Shown in pieces: positions 50,220 through 59,621 of a DNA stretch of 64,000 nt; position 1 is the stretch's first letter, and the number at the start of each line of letters is the position of its first letter. A program made the position numbers and the translations under genes. The stretch comes from Chryseobacterium viscerum (GTDB lineage Bacteria > Bacteroidota > Bacteroidia > Flavobacteriales > Weeksellaceae), in contig NZ_PPEG02000007.1 in NCBI RefSeq assembly GCF_002899945.2, positions 186,001 to 250,000 on the forward strand, in the 5' to 3' direction. Below the pieces are notes generated by a model that did no database searches, had not been told where the DNA came from, and worked only from the letters and a program-made list of their open reading frames with translations.

Positions 50220-50386
50220 ATTTTTAGAATTTAAATATCTAATTATCAAATAAATACATCTGTTTTTTAAATGATTGGATATTGTAGTTTTTAGGAAATT
50301 TAGAAATGAAAGAAATATTACAAGCTGTAGTTTTGGCTGAAAATTAAATAAAAAAAATCGCTTTAAGCAGATGAGAAGAAAAGAAA

Positions 50387-52081
50387 ATGAAGAATAATAT
50401 GCTAAATAAATATTCAAAAACGTTCACACAAAACAGTGAACAGCCCGCTGCCAAAGCAATGTTGTACGGGATAGGTTTTACAGAAGAAGATATGCACAAG
50501 GCTCAGATCGGGATTGCCAGCATGGGATACGATGGAAATACCTGTAATATGCACCTCAACGATCTTGCCAGGGAGGTAAAAAAAGGAACCTGGAATAATG
50601 GGTTGGCCGGATTGATTTTCAATACCATTGGTGTAAGTGACGGAATGAGCAACGGAACAGATGGGATGCGCTATTCACTGGTAAGCCGAGATGTAATTGC
50701 AGACAGTATTGAAGCCATCTGCGGAGCACAATACTACGACGGATTGATCGCATTACCGGGCTGTGACAAAAATATGCCGGGAACTATTATCGCAATGGGA
50801 AGGTTAGACAGACCCTCTATCATGGTGTATGGAGGAACTATTGCTCCCGGTTGTTATAAAGGAGAACAGCTCAATATCGTTTCGGCTTTCGAAGCTTTAG
50901 GGCAAAAAATTGCCGGTGAAATCACAGAAGAAGACTTTGATGGGGTGATAAAAAATTCTTGCCCGGGAGCAGGAGCATGTGGAGGAATGTACACGGCAAA
51001 TACTATGGCATCTGCGATAGAGGCATTAGGAATGAGCCTTCCATATTCCTCTTCCAATCCTGCTTTAAGCCAGGAAAAACAAAACGAATGTCATGAAGCC
51101 GGAAAATATATTAAAATATTATTGGAAAAAGACATTAAGCCTTCTGATATCATGACCAGGAAAGCTTTTGAAAATGCCCTTCGTATGATTGTTATTTTGG
51201 GAGGAAGTACCAATGCGGTTTTACATTTTATAGCCATGGCAAAAAGTGTCGGAGTGCCTCTCACCCAGGATGATTTTCAGAAGATGAGCGATTGTACGCC
51301 TGTATTGGCCGATCTTAAACCAAGCGGGAAATACCTGATGCAGGATTTGTATGAGCACGGAGGAATACCGTCGGTAATGAAATATTTGCTGGAAGAAGGT
51401 TTACTTCATGGAGACTGCCTTACCGTTACCGGAAAAACACTCGCTGAGAATCTTAAAGATGTTCCGAATCTGGATTTTAATACACAGAAAATCATAAGAC
51501 CTCTGTCAGCACCCATAAAAGCTACCGGACACCTGAGAATATTGTATGGAAACCTTGCTGAAAAAGGAAGCGTGGCAAAAATTACAGGAAAAGAAGGAGA
51601 ACGTTTTGTGGGAAAAGCCCGTGTATTTGATGGAGAAAAAAATCTGATCAGAGGAATTCAGGATGGAACCGTACAGCATGGTGATGTCATCGTCATTCGT
51701 CATGAAGGTCCCAAAGGAGCTCCCGGAATGCCGGAAATGCTGAAACCTACCAGTGCTTTGATTGGAGCAGGTCTGGGGAAAAGTGTTGCCTTGATTACAG
51801 ATGGAAGATTTAGTGGCGGAACCCATGGTTTTGTAGTAGGACATATTACTCCGGAAGCTCACGAAGGAGGATTGATCGCCTTTGTAAACGATAATGACCT
51901 GATTGAAATAGATGCCGTAAACAACACCATACAGCTCAAAGTTTCAGAAGAAGAAATTGAAAGAAGAAAGGAAGGGTGGCAAAAACCCCCTCTTAAAGTA
52001 CAGAAAGGACTGCTTTTTAAATATGCATTAACGGTATCATCAGCGGCAGAAGGCTGCGTAACGGACGAAATCACTCAATAA
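50387..52081 (+). CDS. ilvD: Dihydroxy-acid dehydratase
   Basis: The 564-aa iron-sulfur enzyme dehydrates dihydroxy acids to the keto acids of Ile and Val. Cluster cysteines lie in GCDKNMPGT and SCPGAGACGGMYTANTMAS, with the MGYDGNTCNMHLN segment before them. DGRFSGGTHGFVVGH is the C-terminal signature. The length is standard. It is followed by ilvB after 6 bases. Confidence 0.95.
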   Translation: MKNNMLNKYSKTFTQNSEQPAAKAMLYGIGFTEEDMHKAQIGIASMGYDGNTCNMHLNDLAREVKKGTWNNGLAGLIFNTIGVSDGMSNGTDGMRYSLVSRDVIADSIEAICGAQYYDGLIALPGCDKNMPGTIIAMGRLDRPSIMVYGGTIAPGCYKGEQLNIVSAFEALGQKIAGEITEEDFDGVIKNSCPGAGACGGMYTANTMASAIEALGMSLPYSSSNPALSQEKQNECHEAGKYIKILLEKDIKPSDIMTRKAFENALRMIVILGGSTNAVLHFIAMAKSVGVPLTQDDFQKMSDCTPVLADLKPSGKYLMQDLYEHGGIPSVMKYLLEEGLLHGDCLTVTGKTLAENLKDVPNLDFNTQKIIRPLSAPIKATGHLRILYGNLAEKGSVAKITGKEGERFVGKARVFDGEKNLIRGIQDGTVQHGDVIVIRHEGPKGAPGMPEMLKPTSALIGAGLGKSVALITDGRFSGGTHGFVVGHITPEAHEGGLIAFVNDNDLIEIDAVNNTIQLKVSEEEIERRKEGWQKPPLKVQKGLLFKYALTVSSAAEGCVTDEITQ

Positions 52082-52087
52082 AAGTAT

Positions 52088-53812
52088 ATGGAAAACCTGA
52101 ATTTATCAACAGAAATACAACTTACCGGAAGCCGGATCATTTTGGAGGCATTTCTTCAGGAAGGAGTAAAAACCGTTTTCGGATATCCGGGGGGAGCTAT
52201 TATTCCAATTTATGATGCCCTTTACGACTACAAGGAATCATTGGAACATATTCTGGTGCGTCATGAACAGGCTGCGGTACATGCTGCGCAAGGTCTTGCA
52301 AGAGTATCTGGAGAAGTAGGGGTTGTATTGGCAACCAGTGGGCCCGGAGCAACCAATCTTGTCACAGGATTAGCAGATGCTCTGTTGGATAATACCCCTT
52401 TGGTATGCGTTACAGGACAGGTTTTTGAACACCTTCTCGGAACCGATGCCTTTCAGGAAATAGATGTAATGAACGTCACAAGCCCGGTTACCAAATGGAA
52501 TTACCAGGTGACTGATGCCAATGAGCTTCCCGAAGTACTGGCAAAAGCATTTTATATTGCAAAATCAGGCCGTCCAGGCCCTGTACTGATTGATGTCACC
52601 AAAAATGCCCAGCTGCAGTCTGTTGATTATAAAGGATATTCTCCATGTCAATCATTGAGAAGCTATAAACCGGATCCCAATCTATGTTTTGAAAGTATTG
52701 AAAAAGCGGCGGAACTGATCAATAATGCAGAGAAACCATTTATCATAGCAGGACAGGGAATTATGTTGGGGAAAGCTGAAAAAGAATTTTTAGCGTTTGC
52801 TGAAAAATCAGGAATCCCGGTGGCATGGACGGTTTTGGGAATGAGTGCTATACCTACCGATCACCCTCAGGCTGTAGGGATGGTAGGAATGCATGGAAAT
52901 TATGGACCGAATATATTAACCAACGAATGCGATGTTCTGATCGCTGTCGGAATGCGTTTCGATGACCGGGTGACCGGAAGACTGGATCAGTATGCGAAAC
53001 AGGCAAAGATCATTCACCTGGATATTGATAAAGCAGAGATCAATAAAAATGTAAAAGCCGATGTTCCGATTCTTGGAAACTGCAAACAGACGATTCCTCT
53101 TCTTACAGGATGGATTTCAAAAAGAGAGCATCCGGAATGGCATGAAAGATTTAAAAAATGTTATGAAATTGAAAGTATCAACCTGATCAATACGGAGCTT
53201 TATCCTGAGGAAGGAGAAATTACAATGGGAGAAGTTATCCGCTACCTGAATGAGATGACAGCAGGAGAAGCAATCATTGTAACAGATGTAGGACAGCATC
53301 AGATGGCAACATGCCGCTACTCTATATTTAAGCATTCCCGAACCAATGTCACGAGTGGCGGATTGGGAACCATGGGATTTTGTCTTCCCGCAGCAATCGG
53401 AGCATCATATGCAGGGACCAATCGCCCTGTTATAGCGGTTATGGGAGATGGAGGAGCCCAAATGAATATTCAGGAATTGGGAACCATTATGCAGTATCAT
53501 CCGGAAGTTAAAATTCTAATTCTTAATAACTGCTACCTGGGAATGGTAAGACAGTGGCAGGAACTGTTTCACGAAGAAAGATATTCCTCAGTGGATATTC
53601 AAAGTCCTGACTTTGTTCAGGTAGCAAAAGGATATCATATTCCTGGAAACAAAGTTTCTGAGAGAGAAGATTTGAAGTTGGCCCTTCGTGAAATGCTTGA
53701 TCACAGCGGAGCTTTTCTTCTTGAGGTCATGACAGGAAAAGAACACAATGTATTTCCAATGATTCCTCAAGGGAAAAGTGTTTCAGAGATTGTACTGAAT
53801 AATAAATTTTAA
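52088..53812 (+). CDS. ilvB: Acetolactate synthase large subunit
   Basis: The 574-aa thiamine-diphosphate enzyme makes acetolactate or acetohydroxybutyrate. The N-terminal part has FGYPGGAIIPIYDAL with RHEQAAVHAAQGLAR (catalytic Glu and Gln region) and LATSGPGATNLVTGLADAL. The ThDP-binding signature is GDGGAQMNIQELGTI with NNCYLGMVRQWQ. FAD-binding residues lie in between. It lies 6 bases behind ilvD and 11 bases before the small-subunit gene. Confidence 0.96.
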   Translation: MENLNLSTEIQLTGSRIILEAFLQEGVKTVFGYPGGAIIPIYDALYDYKESLEHILVRHEQAAVHAAQGLARVSGEVGVVLATSGPGATNLVTGLADALLDNTPLVCVTGQVFEHLLGTDAFQEIDVMNVTSPVTKWNYQVTDANELPEVLAKAFYIAKSGRPGPVLIDVTKNAQLQSVDYKGYSPCQSLRSYKPDPNLCFESIEKAAELINNAEKPFIIAGQGIMLGKAEKEFLAFAEKSGIPVAWTVLGMSAIPTDHPQAVGMVGMHGNYGPNILTNECDVLIAVGMRFDDRVTGRLDQYAKQAKIIHLDIDKAEINKNVKADVPILGNCKQTIPLLTGWISKREHPEWHERFKKCYEIESINLINTELYPEEGEITMGEVIRYLNEMTAGEAIIVTDVGQHQMATCRYSIFKHSRTNVTSGGLGTMGFCLPAAIGASYAGTNRPVIAVMGDGGAQMNIQELGTIMQYHPEVKILILNNCYLGMVRQWQELFHEERYSSVDIQSPDFVQVAKGYHIPGNKVSEREDLKLALREMLDHSGAFLLEVMTGKEHNVFPMIPQGKSVSEIVLNNKF

Positions 53813-53823
53813 AGAATAAAAAG

Positions 53824-54105
53824 ATGAAAACAGATCATAAAGAATATACCATTACCGCGTATACAGAAGACTATTTAGGATTGATCAGCCGGATTAATGC
53901 TATTTTTTCGAGAAGGAGAATTTCTATGTTGACTTTCAACGTGGGACCTTCCGAAATAGAAAAAGTAAAAAAGTTTGTCATTGTGATCAGAGAAACAGAA
54001 GATTCTGTTCAGAAGATCAGCAGGCAAATGGAAAAACAGGTAGACGTTCTGGAGGTACATTATCACAGAACCCCATATCTGACCGCAATAGAATATGCGA
54101 GTTAA
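53824..54105 (+). CDS. ilvN: Acetolactate synthase small subunit, single ACT domain
   Basis: The 93-aa regulatory subunit has one ACT domain (KEYTITAYTEDYLGLISRINAIFSRRRISM, then SEIEKVKKFVIVIRETED) that binds valine-type effectors and activates the large subunit. The usual ilvH type of about 160-180 residues has a second C-terminal domain, which is missing here; in length this one is like E. coli IlvN or IlvM. The stop is clean and ilvC follows after 46 bases, so it is probably not a recent truncation. Confidence 0.88.
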   Translation: MKTDHKEYTITAYTEDYLGLISRINAIFSRRRISMLTFNVGPSEIEKVKKFVIVIRETEDSVQKISRQMEKQVDVLEVHYHRTPYLTAIEYAS

Positions 54106-54151
54106 GCAAAAAATTAAACATCATAATCAGTAATAAATAAAATCAAAAAAA

Positions 54152-55198
54152 ATGGCAAAATTGAATTTTGGAGGAGTAGAGGAGAACGTAGTAACAAGAA
54201 ACGAATTTCCGTTGGAAAAAGCTCAGGAAGTATTAAAAAATGAAGTTGTAGCAGTAATTGGATATGGAGTACAGGGACCAGGGCAGGCTTTGAATCAGAA
54301 AGATAACGGAATTAATGTCATTGTAGGGCAGAGAAAAAACTCCAAATCGTGGGATAAAGCAGTAGCAGACGGATTTGTACCGGGAGAAACGTTATTTGAA
54401 ATCGAAGAAGCGTTAGAAAAAGGAACTATTATCTGCTATCTTTTGAGTGATGCTGCCCAGATTGAATATTGGCCAAAAGTAAAACAGCATCTTACTGCTG
54501 GAAAAGCTTTGTATTTTTCTCATGGTTTCGGAATTACTTTCAGCGAACGTACAGGAATTGTTCCTCCCACCGATGTAGATGTATTTCTGGTAGCGCCAAA
54601 AGGTTCAGGAACATCATTGAGAAGAATGTTTCTACAAGACAGAGGTCTGAACAGCAGTTTTGCCGTATATCAGGATGCAACAGGAAAAGCCAGAGAAAGA
54701 GTAACGGCAATGGGGATCGCGATAGGAAGCGGATATCTTTTTGAAACAGATTTTAAAAAAGAAGTATACAGTGACCTTGCAGGAGAACGTGGAACATTGA
54801 TGGGAGCCGTACAGGGAATATTTGCCGCTCAGTATGATGTATTGAGAAAAAACGGACACAGTCCTTCTGAAGCTTTTAATGAAACCGTAGAAGAATTGAC
54901 CCAGTCATTAATGCCATTGGTCGCAGAAAACGGAATGGACTGGATGTATGCCAACTGCAGTACCACTGCCCAGAGAGGCGCTTTGGATTGGTGGAAACGT
55001 TTCAGGGATGCAACTTCTCCTTTATTTGAAGAATTGTATGACAATGTAGCCAAAGGAAATGAAGCACAACGTTCTATCGACAGCAACAGCAAGCCGGATT
55101 ATCGTGAAAAATTAGAAGTAGAGCTTACTGAATTAAGAGAAAGCGAAATGTGGAAGGCCGGTAAGACGGTACGAAGCCTGAGACCCGAAAACAATTAA
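54152..55198 (+). CDS. ilvC: Ketol-acid reductoisomerase
   Basis: The 348-aa NADPH enzyme isomerises and reduces acetolactate. The Rossmann loop is VIGYGVQGPGQALN; metal and substrate residues lie in the SDLAGERGTLMGAVQGIFAAQYD segment and the NETVEELTQSLMPLVAE helix. The length is between the short class I (about 330) and long class II forms. It is the fifth gene of the operon, 46 bases behind ilvN and 11 bases before ilvA. Confidence 0.94.
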   Translation: MAKLNFGGVEENVVTRNEFPLEKAQEVLKNEVVAVIGYGVQGPGQALNQKDNGINVIVGQRKNSKSWDKAVADGFVPGETLFEIEEALEKGTIICYLLSDAAQIEYWPKVKQHLTAGKALYFSHGFGITFSERTGIVPPTDVDVFLVAPKGSGTSLRRMFLQDRGLNSSFAVYQDATGKARERVTAMGIAIGSGYLFETDFKKEVYSDLAGERGTLMGAVQGIFAAQYDVLRKNGHSPSEAFNETVEELTQSLMPLVAENGMDWMYANCSTTAQRGALDWWKRFRDATSPLFEELYDNVAKGNEAQRSIDSNSKPDYREKLEVELTELRESEMWKAGKTVRSLRPENN

Positions 55199-55209
55199 TA
55201 ACTATAAAG

Positions 55210-56472
55210 ATGATGAAAGAAGGAATAGCTTCCTCCGTTTTAGAGAATGTCTATAAAGCGGAGGAACGATTAAAAGATGTAGTGGTAAAAACACCTTTGG
55301 CTGTCAATAATAATCTGTCAGCTATTTATGAGGCGAATATTAGTTTTAAAAGAGAAGACCTTCAAAGAGTAAGATCCTATAAAATCAGAGGAGCTTACAA
55401 TAAGATGGCAACCATGTCACAGGAAGAGCTTTCAAAAGGAGTCGTGTGTGCCAGTGCCGGAAATCATGCACAGGGAGTTGCTTTTGCGTGTCATACGATG
55501 AAGGTGAAAGGTACTATTTTCATGCCTTTGCCTACCCCCGGACAAAAACTTGAACAGGTGAAAATGTTCGGTGGAGAATATATAGATGTCATTCTGTATG
55601 GAGATACATTTGATGCCGCCAAAGATGCCGCGATGAGTTTTTGCAAAGACCATAACAGTGCATTTATTCATCCTTTTGATGATCCCGCGATTATTGAAGG
55701 ACAGGCAACAACGGCACTGGAAATTTTGGATCAAACGGAAGGTGTTATCGATTATCTTTTTGTTCCGATTGGAGGAGGAGGTCTGGCAGCAGGCATTTGT
55801 TCTGTATTTCAACATCTGTCACCACAGACAAAGATTATTGGAGTAGAACCTTCAGCGGCAGCAAGTATGACAAAAGCACTGGAAAAGGGGAGGCCTGTCC
55901 TTCTTGAAAAGATAAGCCGGTTTGTAGATGGAGCTGCCGTACAGCAAGTGGGAGATCTCACTTTTGAACGCTGCAAAGATATCCTGTATGATATGGCTAC
56001 GGTAGAGGAAGGACTTGTTTGCCAAACCATTTTGTCATTGTATAATAAAGATGCTATTGTGGTAGAACCTGCGGGAGCCCTTTCAGTAGCAGCATTGGAA
56101 AAGTACAGAGACGAAATTAAAGGTAAAAATGTAGTCTGTATTATCAGCGGAAGCAATAATGATATCACCCGTATGGAGGAAATCAAAGAAAAAGCGTTGC
56201 TGTATGCAGGATTGAAACACTATTTCCTGGTGAGATTTCCACAGCGCCCCGGAGCACTGAAAACGTTTGTGATAGATGTGCTGGGACCTGATGATGACAT
56301 TACCTACTTTGAGTACACCCAAAAAAACTCGAAAGAAAAAGGAATTGCAGTGGTGGGAATTGCTCTCAAACAAAACAAAGATTTTACCCCTTTGATTGAT
56401 AAAATGAAGCAAAATGATTTTTTTGTCAACTATCTGAATAATGATCCTTCTTTAATGAATCTTCTTATTTAA
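55210..56472 (+). CDS. ilvA: Threonine ammonia-lyase
   Basis: The 420-aa PLP enzyme makes 2-oxobutyrate from threonine, the first step to isoleucine. The PLP lysine is in RVRSYKIRGAYNKM, the glycine loop is PIGGGGLAAGI, and CASAGNHAQGVAF and ISGSNND are conserved. The C-terminal 90 residues form one ACT-like regulatory domain (RFPQRPGALKTFVIDVL), so feedback by Ile or Val is likely, but with only one such domain rather than two. It closes the operon; three tandem repeats follow. Confidence 0.93.
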   Translation: MMKEGIASSVLENVYKAEERLKDVVVKTPLAVNNNLSAIYEANISFKREDLQRVRSYKIRGAYNKMATMSQEELSKGVVCASAGNHAQGVAFACHTMKVKGTIFMPLPTPGQKLEQVKMFGGEYIDVILYGDTFDAAKDAAMSFCKDHNSAFIHPFDDPAIIEGQATTALEILDQTEGVIDYLFVPIGGGGLAAGICSVFQHLSPQTKIIGVEPSAAASMTKALEKGRPVLLEKISRFVDGAAVQQVGDLTFERCKDILYDMATVEEGLVCQTILSLYNKDAIVVEPAGALSVAALEKYRDEIKGKNVVCIISGSNNDITRMEEIKEKALLYAGLKHYFLVRFPQRPGALKTFVIDVLGPDDDITYFEYTQKNSKEKGIAVVGIALKQNKDFTPLIDKMKQNDFFVNYLNNDPSLMNLLI

Positions 56473-56510
56473 AAGAATTTAGATTTAAAAAGAGAAATGT
56501 TTCTTTTTTT

Positions 56511-56976
56511 AACAATGTCAAATGACATAAGAAACTGAAGCGTTAATAAAATGAATTCTGTGAACGTTAGAAAAACTCTAGTGTTTGAGTGCGGGACAAC
56601 ATTTGATCCTCAACATAGTGCGTTTCCGCACGAGTTTAGAGTTTTTAGAGAACAGATTTCATTTTTAGCGGAAGTTTCTAAGTCTTGAATTTTTGGTTCT
56701 TTTGCTTCAAGGCAAAAGAACTATGATTAATTAAAAATAATTTTTTAAACCATAAAGGATGATTAAGTTTTTAAGAATAATGAAGGAAAATATCTTTCTA
56801 TATTTAGTAAGCAGAATGCTTCATTCAAATTAATTTGGATCTTAACTTTCCTTACAACCTAAACTCTTCTTAATGGTTCCAAATCATATTCTATATTAAA
56901 TTATTTCGTTTTCAACTAGATTCTAAAAACACAATGATGAAAAAAGCTTCACACTCTGTGAAGCTTTTTTATTTTT
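56511..56976 (+). repeat. 467-bp structured repeat, unit 1
   Basis: First of three tandem copies behind ilvA. It has an outer 10-bp stem (56571-56580 with 56637-56646) around GTGCGG/CCGCAC, a second hairpin GTTCTTTTGC/GCAAAAGAAC (56696-56721) and a terminator-like hairpin (56940-56970, AAAAAAGCTTCACA/TGTGAAGCTTTTTT). No ORF is convincing. Confidence 0.9.
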
Positions 56977-57443
56977 AACAATATCAAATGACATAAGAAA
57001 TTGAAGCGTTAATAAAATGAATGCTGTGAACGTTAAAAAAACTCTAGTGTTTGAGTGCGGGACAACATTTGATCCTCAACATAATGCGTTTCCGCACGAG
57101 TTTAGAGTTTTTAGAGAACAGATTTCATTTTTAGCGGAAGTTTCTAAGTCTTGAATTTTTGGTTCTTTTGCTTCAAGGCAAAAGAACTATAATGAATTAA
57201 AAATAATTTTTTAAACCATTAAGGATGATTAATTTTTTAAGAATAATGAAGGAAAATATCTTTCGATATTTAGTAAGTGGAATGCTTCATTCAAATTAAT
57301 TTGAATCTTAACTTTCCTTAAACACTAAACTCTTCTTAATGGTTCCAAATCATATTCTATAGTAAATTATTTCGTTTTTCAAACAGATTCTAAAAACACA
57401 ATGATGAAAAAAGCTTCACAATCTGTGAAGCTTTTTTGTTTTT
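56977..57443 (+). repeat. 467-bp structured repeat, unit 2
   Basis: A near copy of unit 1 with scattered substitutions. It has all the hairpins, and the pair AACCATTAAG/CTTAATGGTT that encloses its second half is perfect here. The terminator hairpin is at 57407-57437. Confidence 0.9.
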
Positions 57444-57811
57444 AACAATGTCAACCGACATAAGAAACTGAAGCGTTAAGAAAATGAATTCTGTGAACGT
57501 TAGAAAAACTCTGGTGTTTGAGTGCGGGACAACATTTGATCCTAAACATAGTCCGTTTCCGCACGAGTTTAGAGTTTTTAGAGAACAGATTTCATTTTTA
57601 GCTGAAGTTTCTAAGTCTTGAATTTTTGATTCTTTTGCTTCAAGGCAAAAGAACTATAATGAATTAAAAATAATTTTTTAAACCATTAAGGATGATTAAG
57701 TTTTTAAGAATGATGAAGGAAAATATCTTTCGATATTTATTAAGTGGAATGCTTCATTCAAATTAATTTGAATCTTAACTTTCCTTAAACACTAAATTTT
57801 TCTTAATGGTT
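57444..57811 (+). repeat. 467-bp structured repeat, unit 3, truncated
   Basis: A copy of units 1 and 2 that stops right after CTTAATGGTT, so the terminator part is absent. Its end lies 21 bases from the stop of the M28 peptidase gene. Confidence 0.88.
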
Positions 57812-57831
57812 CGATTCTTTATTCTTATAGT

Positions 57832-59301
57832 TTATCTTTCCAATGAAAAATTTGAAATTACTTTCGGGCGTTCAGCTTCATTAGCAACTTTCCAGGATGT
57901 TCTGTACATCCATTCGGTCATTTTATAAAGCTTTTTGTAGTTGATATTTTCAGATTCATCCTGTGGAGTATGGTACTGATCATGCAGTACACTCGTGAAA
58001 AATATAGCAGGAATCCCGATTTTAGCATAAGGAAGATGATCACTTCTAAAATAGAAATACTCAGCATGGCTCGGAGAATCCCAATCTTTCAGGTATTTGA
58101 ATTTTGTACTCTCATTATTGGCTTCTTCAGCCATTTTTACCAATTCTTCAGAATTTTTATGTGGCGCATTTCCTCCTAATAAAGCCGCTTCATTATTGTC
58201 ATTTCTTCCGATCATATCACCGTTCAGAACTGCTACAATCTTCTCTTTAGGAACAACAGGGTGGGCTGCATGCCATCGTGAACCCAACAGTCCTCTCTCT
58301 TCAGCTCCATGGAAAACAAACAAAATACTTCTTTTTCCCGGCTGTTTCTTATAAGCTCTGGCCATTGCCAACATCGCAACACACGTACTTGCATTATCAT
58401 CAGCTCCGTTGTAGATCGTGTCATTTTTCACAGGATGTCTGATGCCGTCATGATCCTGGTGTCCACTTAATAAAACATACTCGTTTTTAAGAACCGGATC
58501 TGTCCCTTCTATCTTTCCGATGATATTAATGGATGGATATTTGTAAGATTCAGTGATCAGGTTCAGAGAAGCTTTAGGATTGTTTTTTACCCAGCCGGCA
58601 TTTTCTCTTTTGATCCACAAAACAGGAATATTATTGGTGATTTTCTCTCTTAATCCTTCCACTCCGTAGCTTCCTCTGGTCATTTGAGGGAGTATTTCTA
58701 CCCAGCTTTGCTCAGAAATATCATCGGTAATGAAAATAATGGCTTTAGCTCCCAGCTCAGAAGCTTTATTGTAATATTTATTCCTTACAAATCCGGGATA
58801 TCTCCTTACGAAAAGGGTCATATCTTTAGAAATGTTTTTATCAGAAGCATTTACGGCAAGAATCTTCCCTTTGATATTTAATTTTGCAAGATCTTCAGGT
58901 TCTGCGTTTCCTGCATACACAATCTCAGCATCTACAGACGCATTTACAGGCTCTGCAACCAGGAAATCTTTCCATATTTTCAGGTTGTTGTCTCCAATTT
59001 TCAGACTGCTTTGCGGGATAATTTGATGTCTGTACATATCAAAAAACTGGAAAAAAGTTCCGTTATCGCCGGCAGGTTTCATTCCTGCTTCTTTTGCTTT
59101 GTCAGCAAGCCACATAGAAACTTTTAACTCGTCCAGAGTTCCGGCTTCACGACCCCAAAATTGGTCTGCGGCAAGCTGATACATATCGGTACGAAGATCA
59201 GATTCTTTGATGGCAGAGACCAAAGGTTTTTTATAATTCTGAGCGTTTCCAAAGGCAAATAAGAAAAGACCCAGCAGAGAAAAAACATAATTTTTATTCA
59301 T
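57832..59301 (-). CDS. M28 family peptidase
   Basis: The 489-aa exported zinc aminopeptidase has a signal peptide (MNKNYVFSLLGLFLFAFGNAQ), a PA-type insert domain (about 130-250) and the M28 catalytic domain. Zinc ligands lie in LSGHQDHDG, GADDNASTC and HGAEERGLLGS, with ASTCVAMLAMA between and a final HTPQDESENI. It removes N-terminal residues from peptides in the periplasm or medium. It is preceded on the same strand by a 78-aa protein gene, 7 bases apart. Confidence 0.9.
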   Translation of the reverse strand: MNKNYVFSLLGLFLFAFGNAQNYKKPLVSAIKESDLRTDMYQLAADQFWGREAGTLDELKVSMWLADKAKEAGMKPAGDNGTFFQFFDMYRHQIIPQSSLKIGDNNLKIWKDFLVAEPVNASVDAEIVYAGNAEPEDLAKLNIKGKILAVNASDKNISKDMTLFVRRYPGFVRNKYYNKASELGAKAIIFITDDISEQSWVEILPQMTRGSYGVEGLREKITNNIPVLWIKRENAGWVKNNPKASLNLITESYKYPSINIIGKIEGTDPVLKNEYVLLSGHQDHDGIRHPVKNDTIYNGADDNASTCVAMLAMARAYKKQPGKRSILFVFHGAEERGLLGSRWHAAHPVVPKEKIVAVLNGDMIGRNDNNEAALLGGNAPHKNSEELVKMAEEANNESTKFKYLKDWDSPSHAEYFYFRSDHLPYAKIGIPAIFFTSVLHDQYHTPQDESENINYKKLYKMTEWMYRTSWKVANEAERPKVISNFSLER

Positions 59302-59308
59302 AGGAACT

Positions 59309-59545
59309 TTAATTGAAGTTAGCTAATTTCTCTGAAAACTGTTTTGAAAATTCCTTTCTGTCTTCTTCCAGCTTTTCCAGGTTAGAAGGCAAAAAATAAT
59401 TAAAAAGGATCTTGTCTTCATTGTCTAAAAAGATGATTTCCTTTTCATTTCCATCGATCATCTGTGAGAAAATGTCCCACATCGGAGTGTCTTTTAATTT
59501 TAATAATTCAAAAAACTGTTCTGCTTTGATTTCGATTTTCTGCAT
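59309..59545 (-). CDS. Small protein of 78 aa, unknown
   Basis: The product is acidic and helical (MQKIEIKAEQFFELLKLKD, KLEEDRKEFSKQFSEKLANF), without signal peptide or metal motifs. No family was recognised. It lies 7 bases before the M28 peptidase gene on the same strand, so translation is probably linked. It could be a small cytoplasmic partner or regulator; nothing in the sequence decides. Confidence 0.6.
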   Translation of the reverse strand: MQKIEIKAEQFFELLKLKDTPMWDIFSQMIDGNEKEIIFLDNEDKILFNYFLPSNLEKLEEDRKEFSKQFSEKLANFN

Positions 59546-59621
59546 GTTCTTTTTTTATATAGTATCGTTGAATATTTCTGAATTCTGATTCAAAAATAAA
59601 GATTTTGTATTTCACTGACGA

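Noticed and set aside
56511..57811. Tandem repeats as insertion sequence
   Set aside because: No transposase frame, no terminal inverted repeats of the whole unit and no target duplication could be seen.
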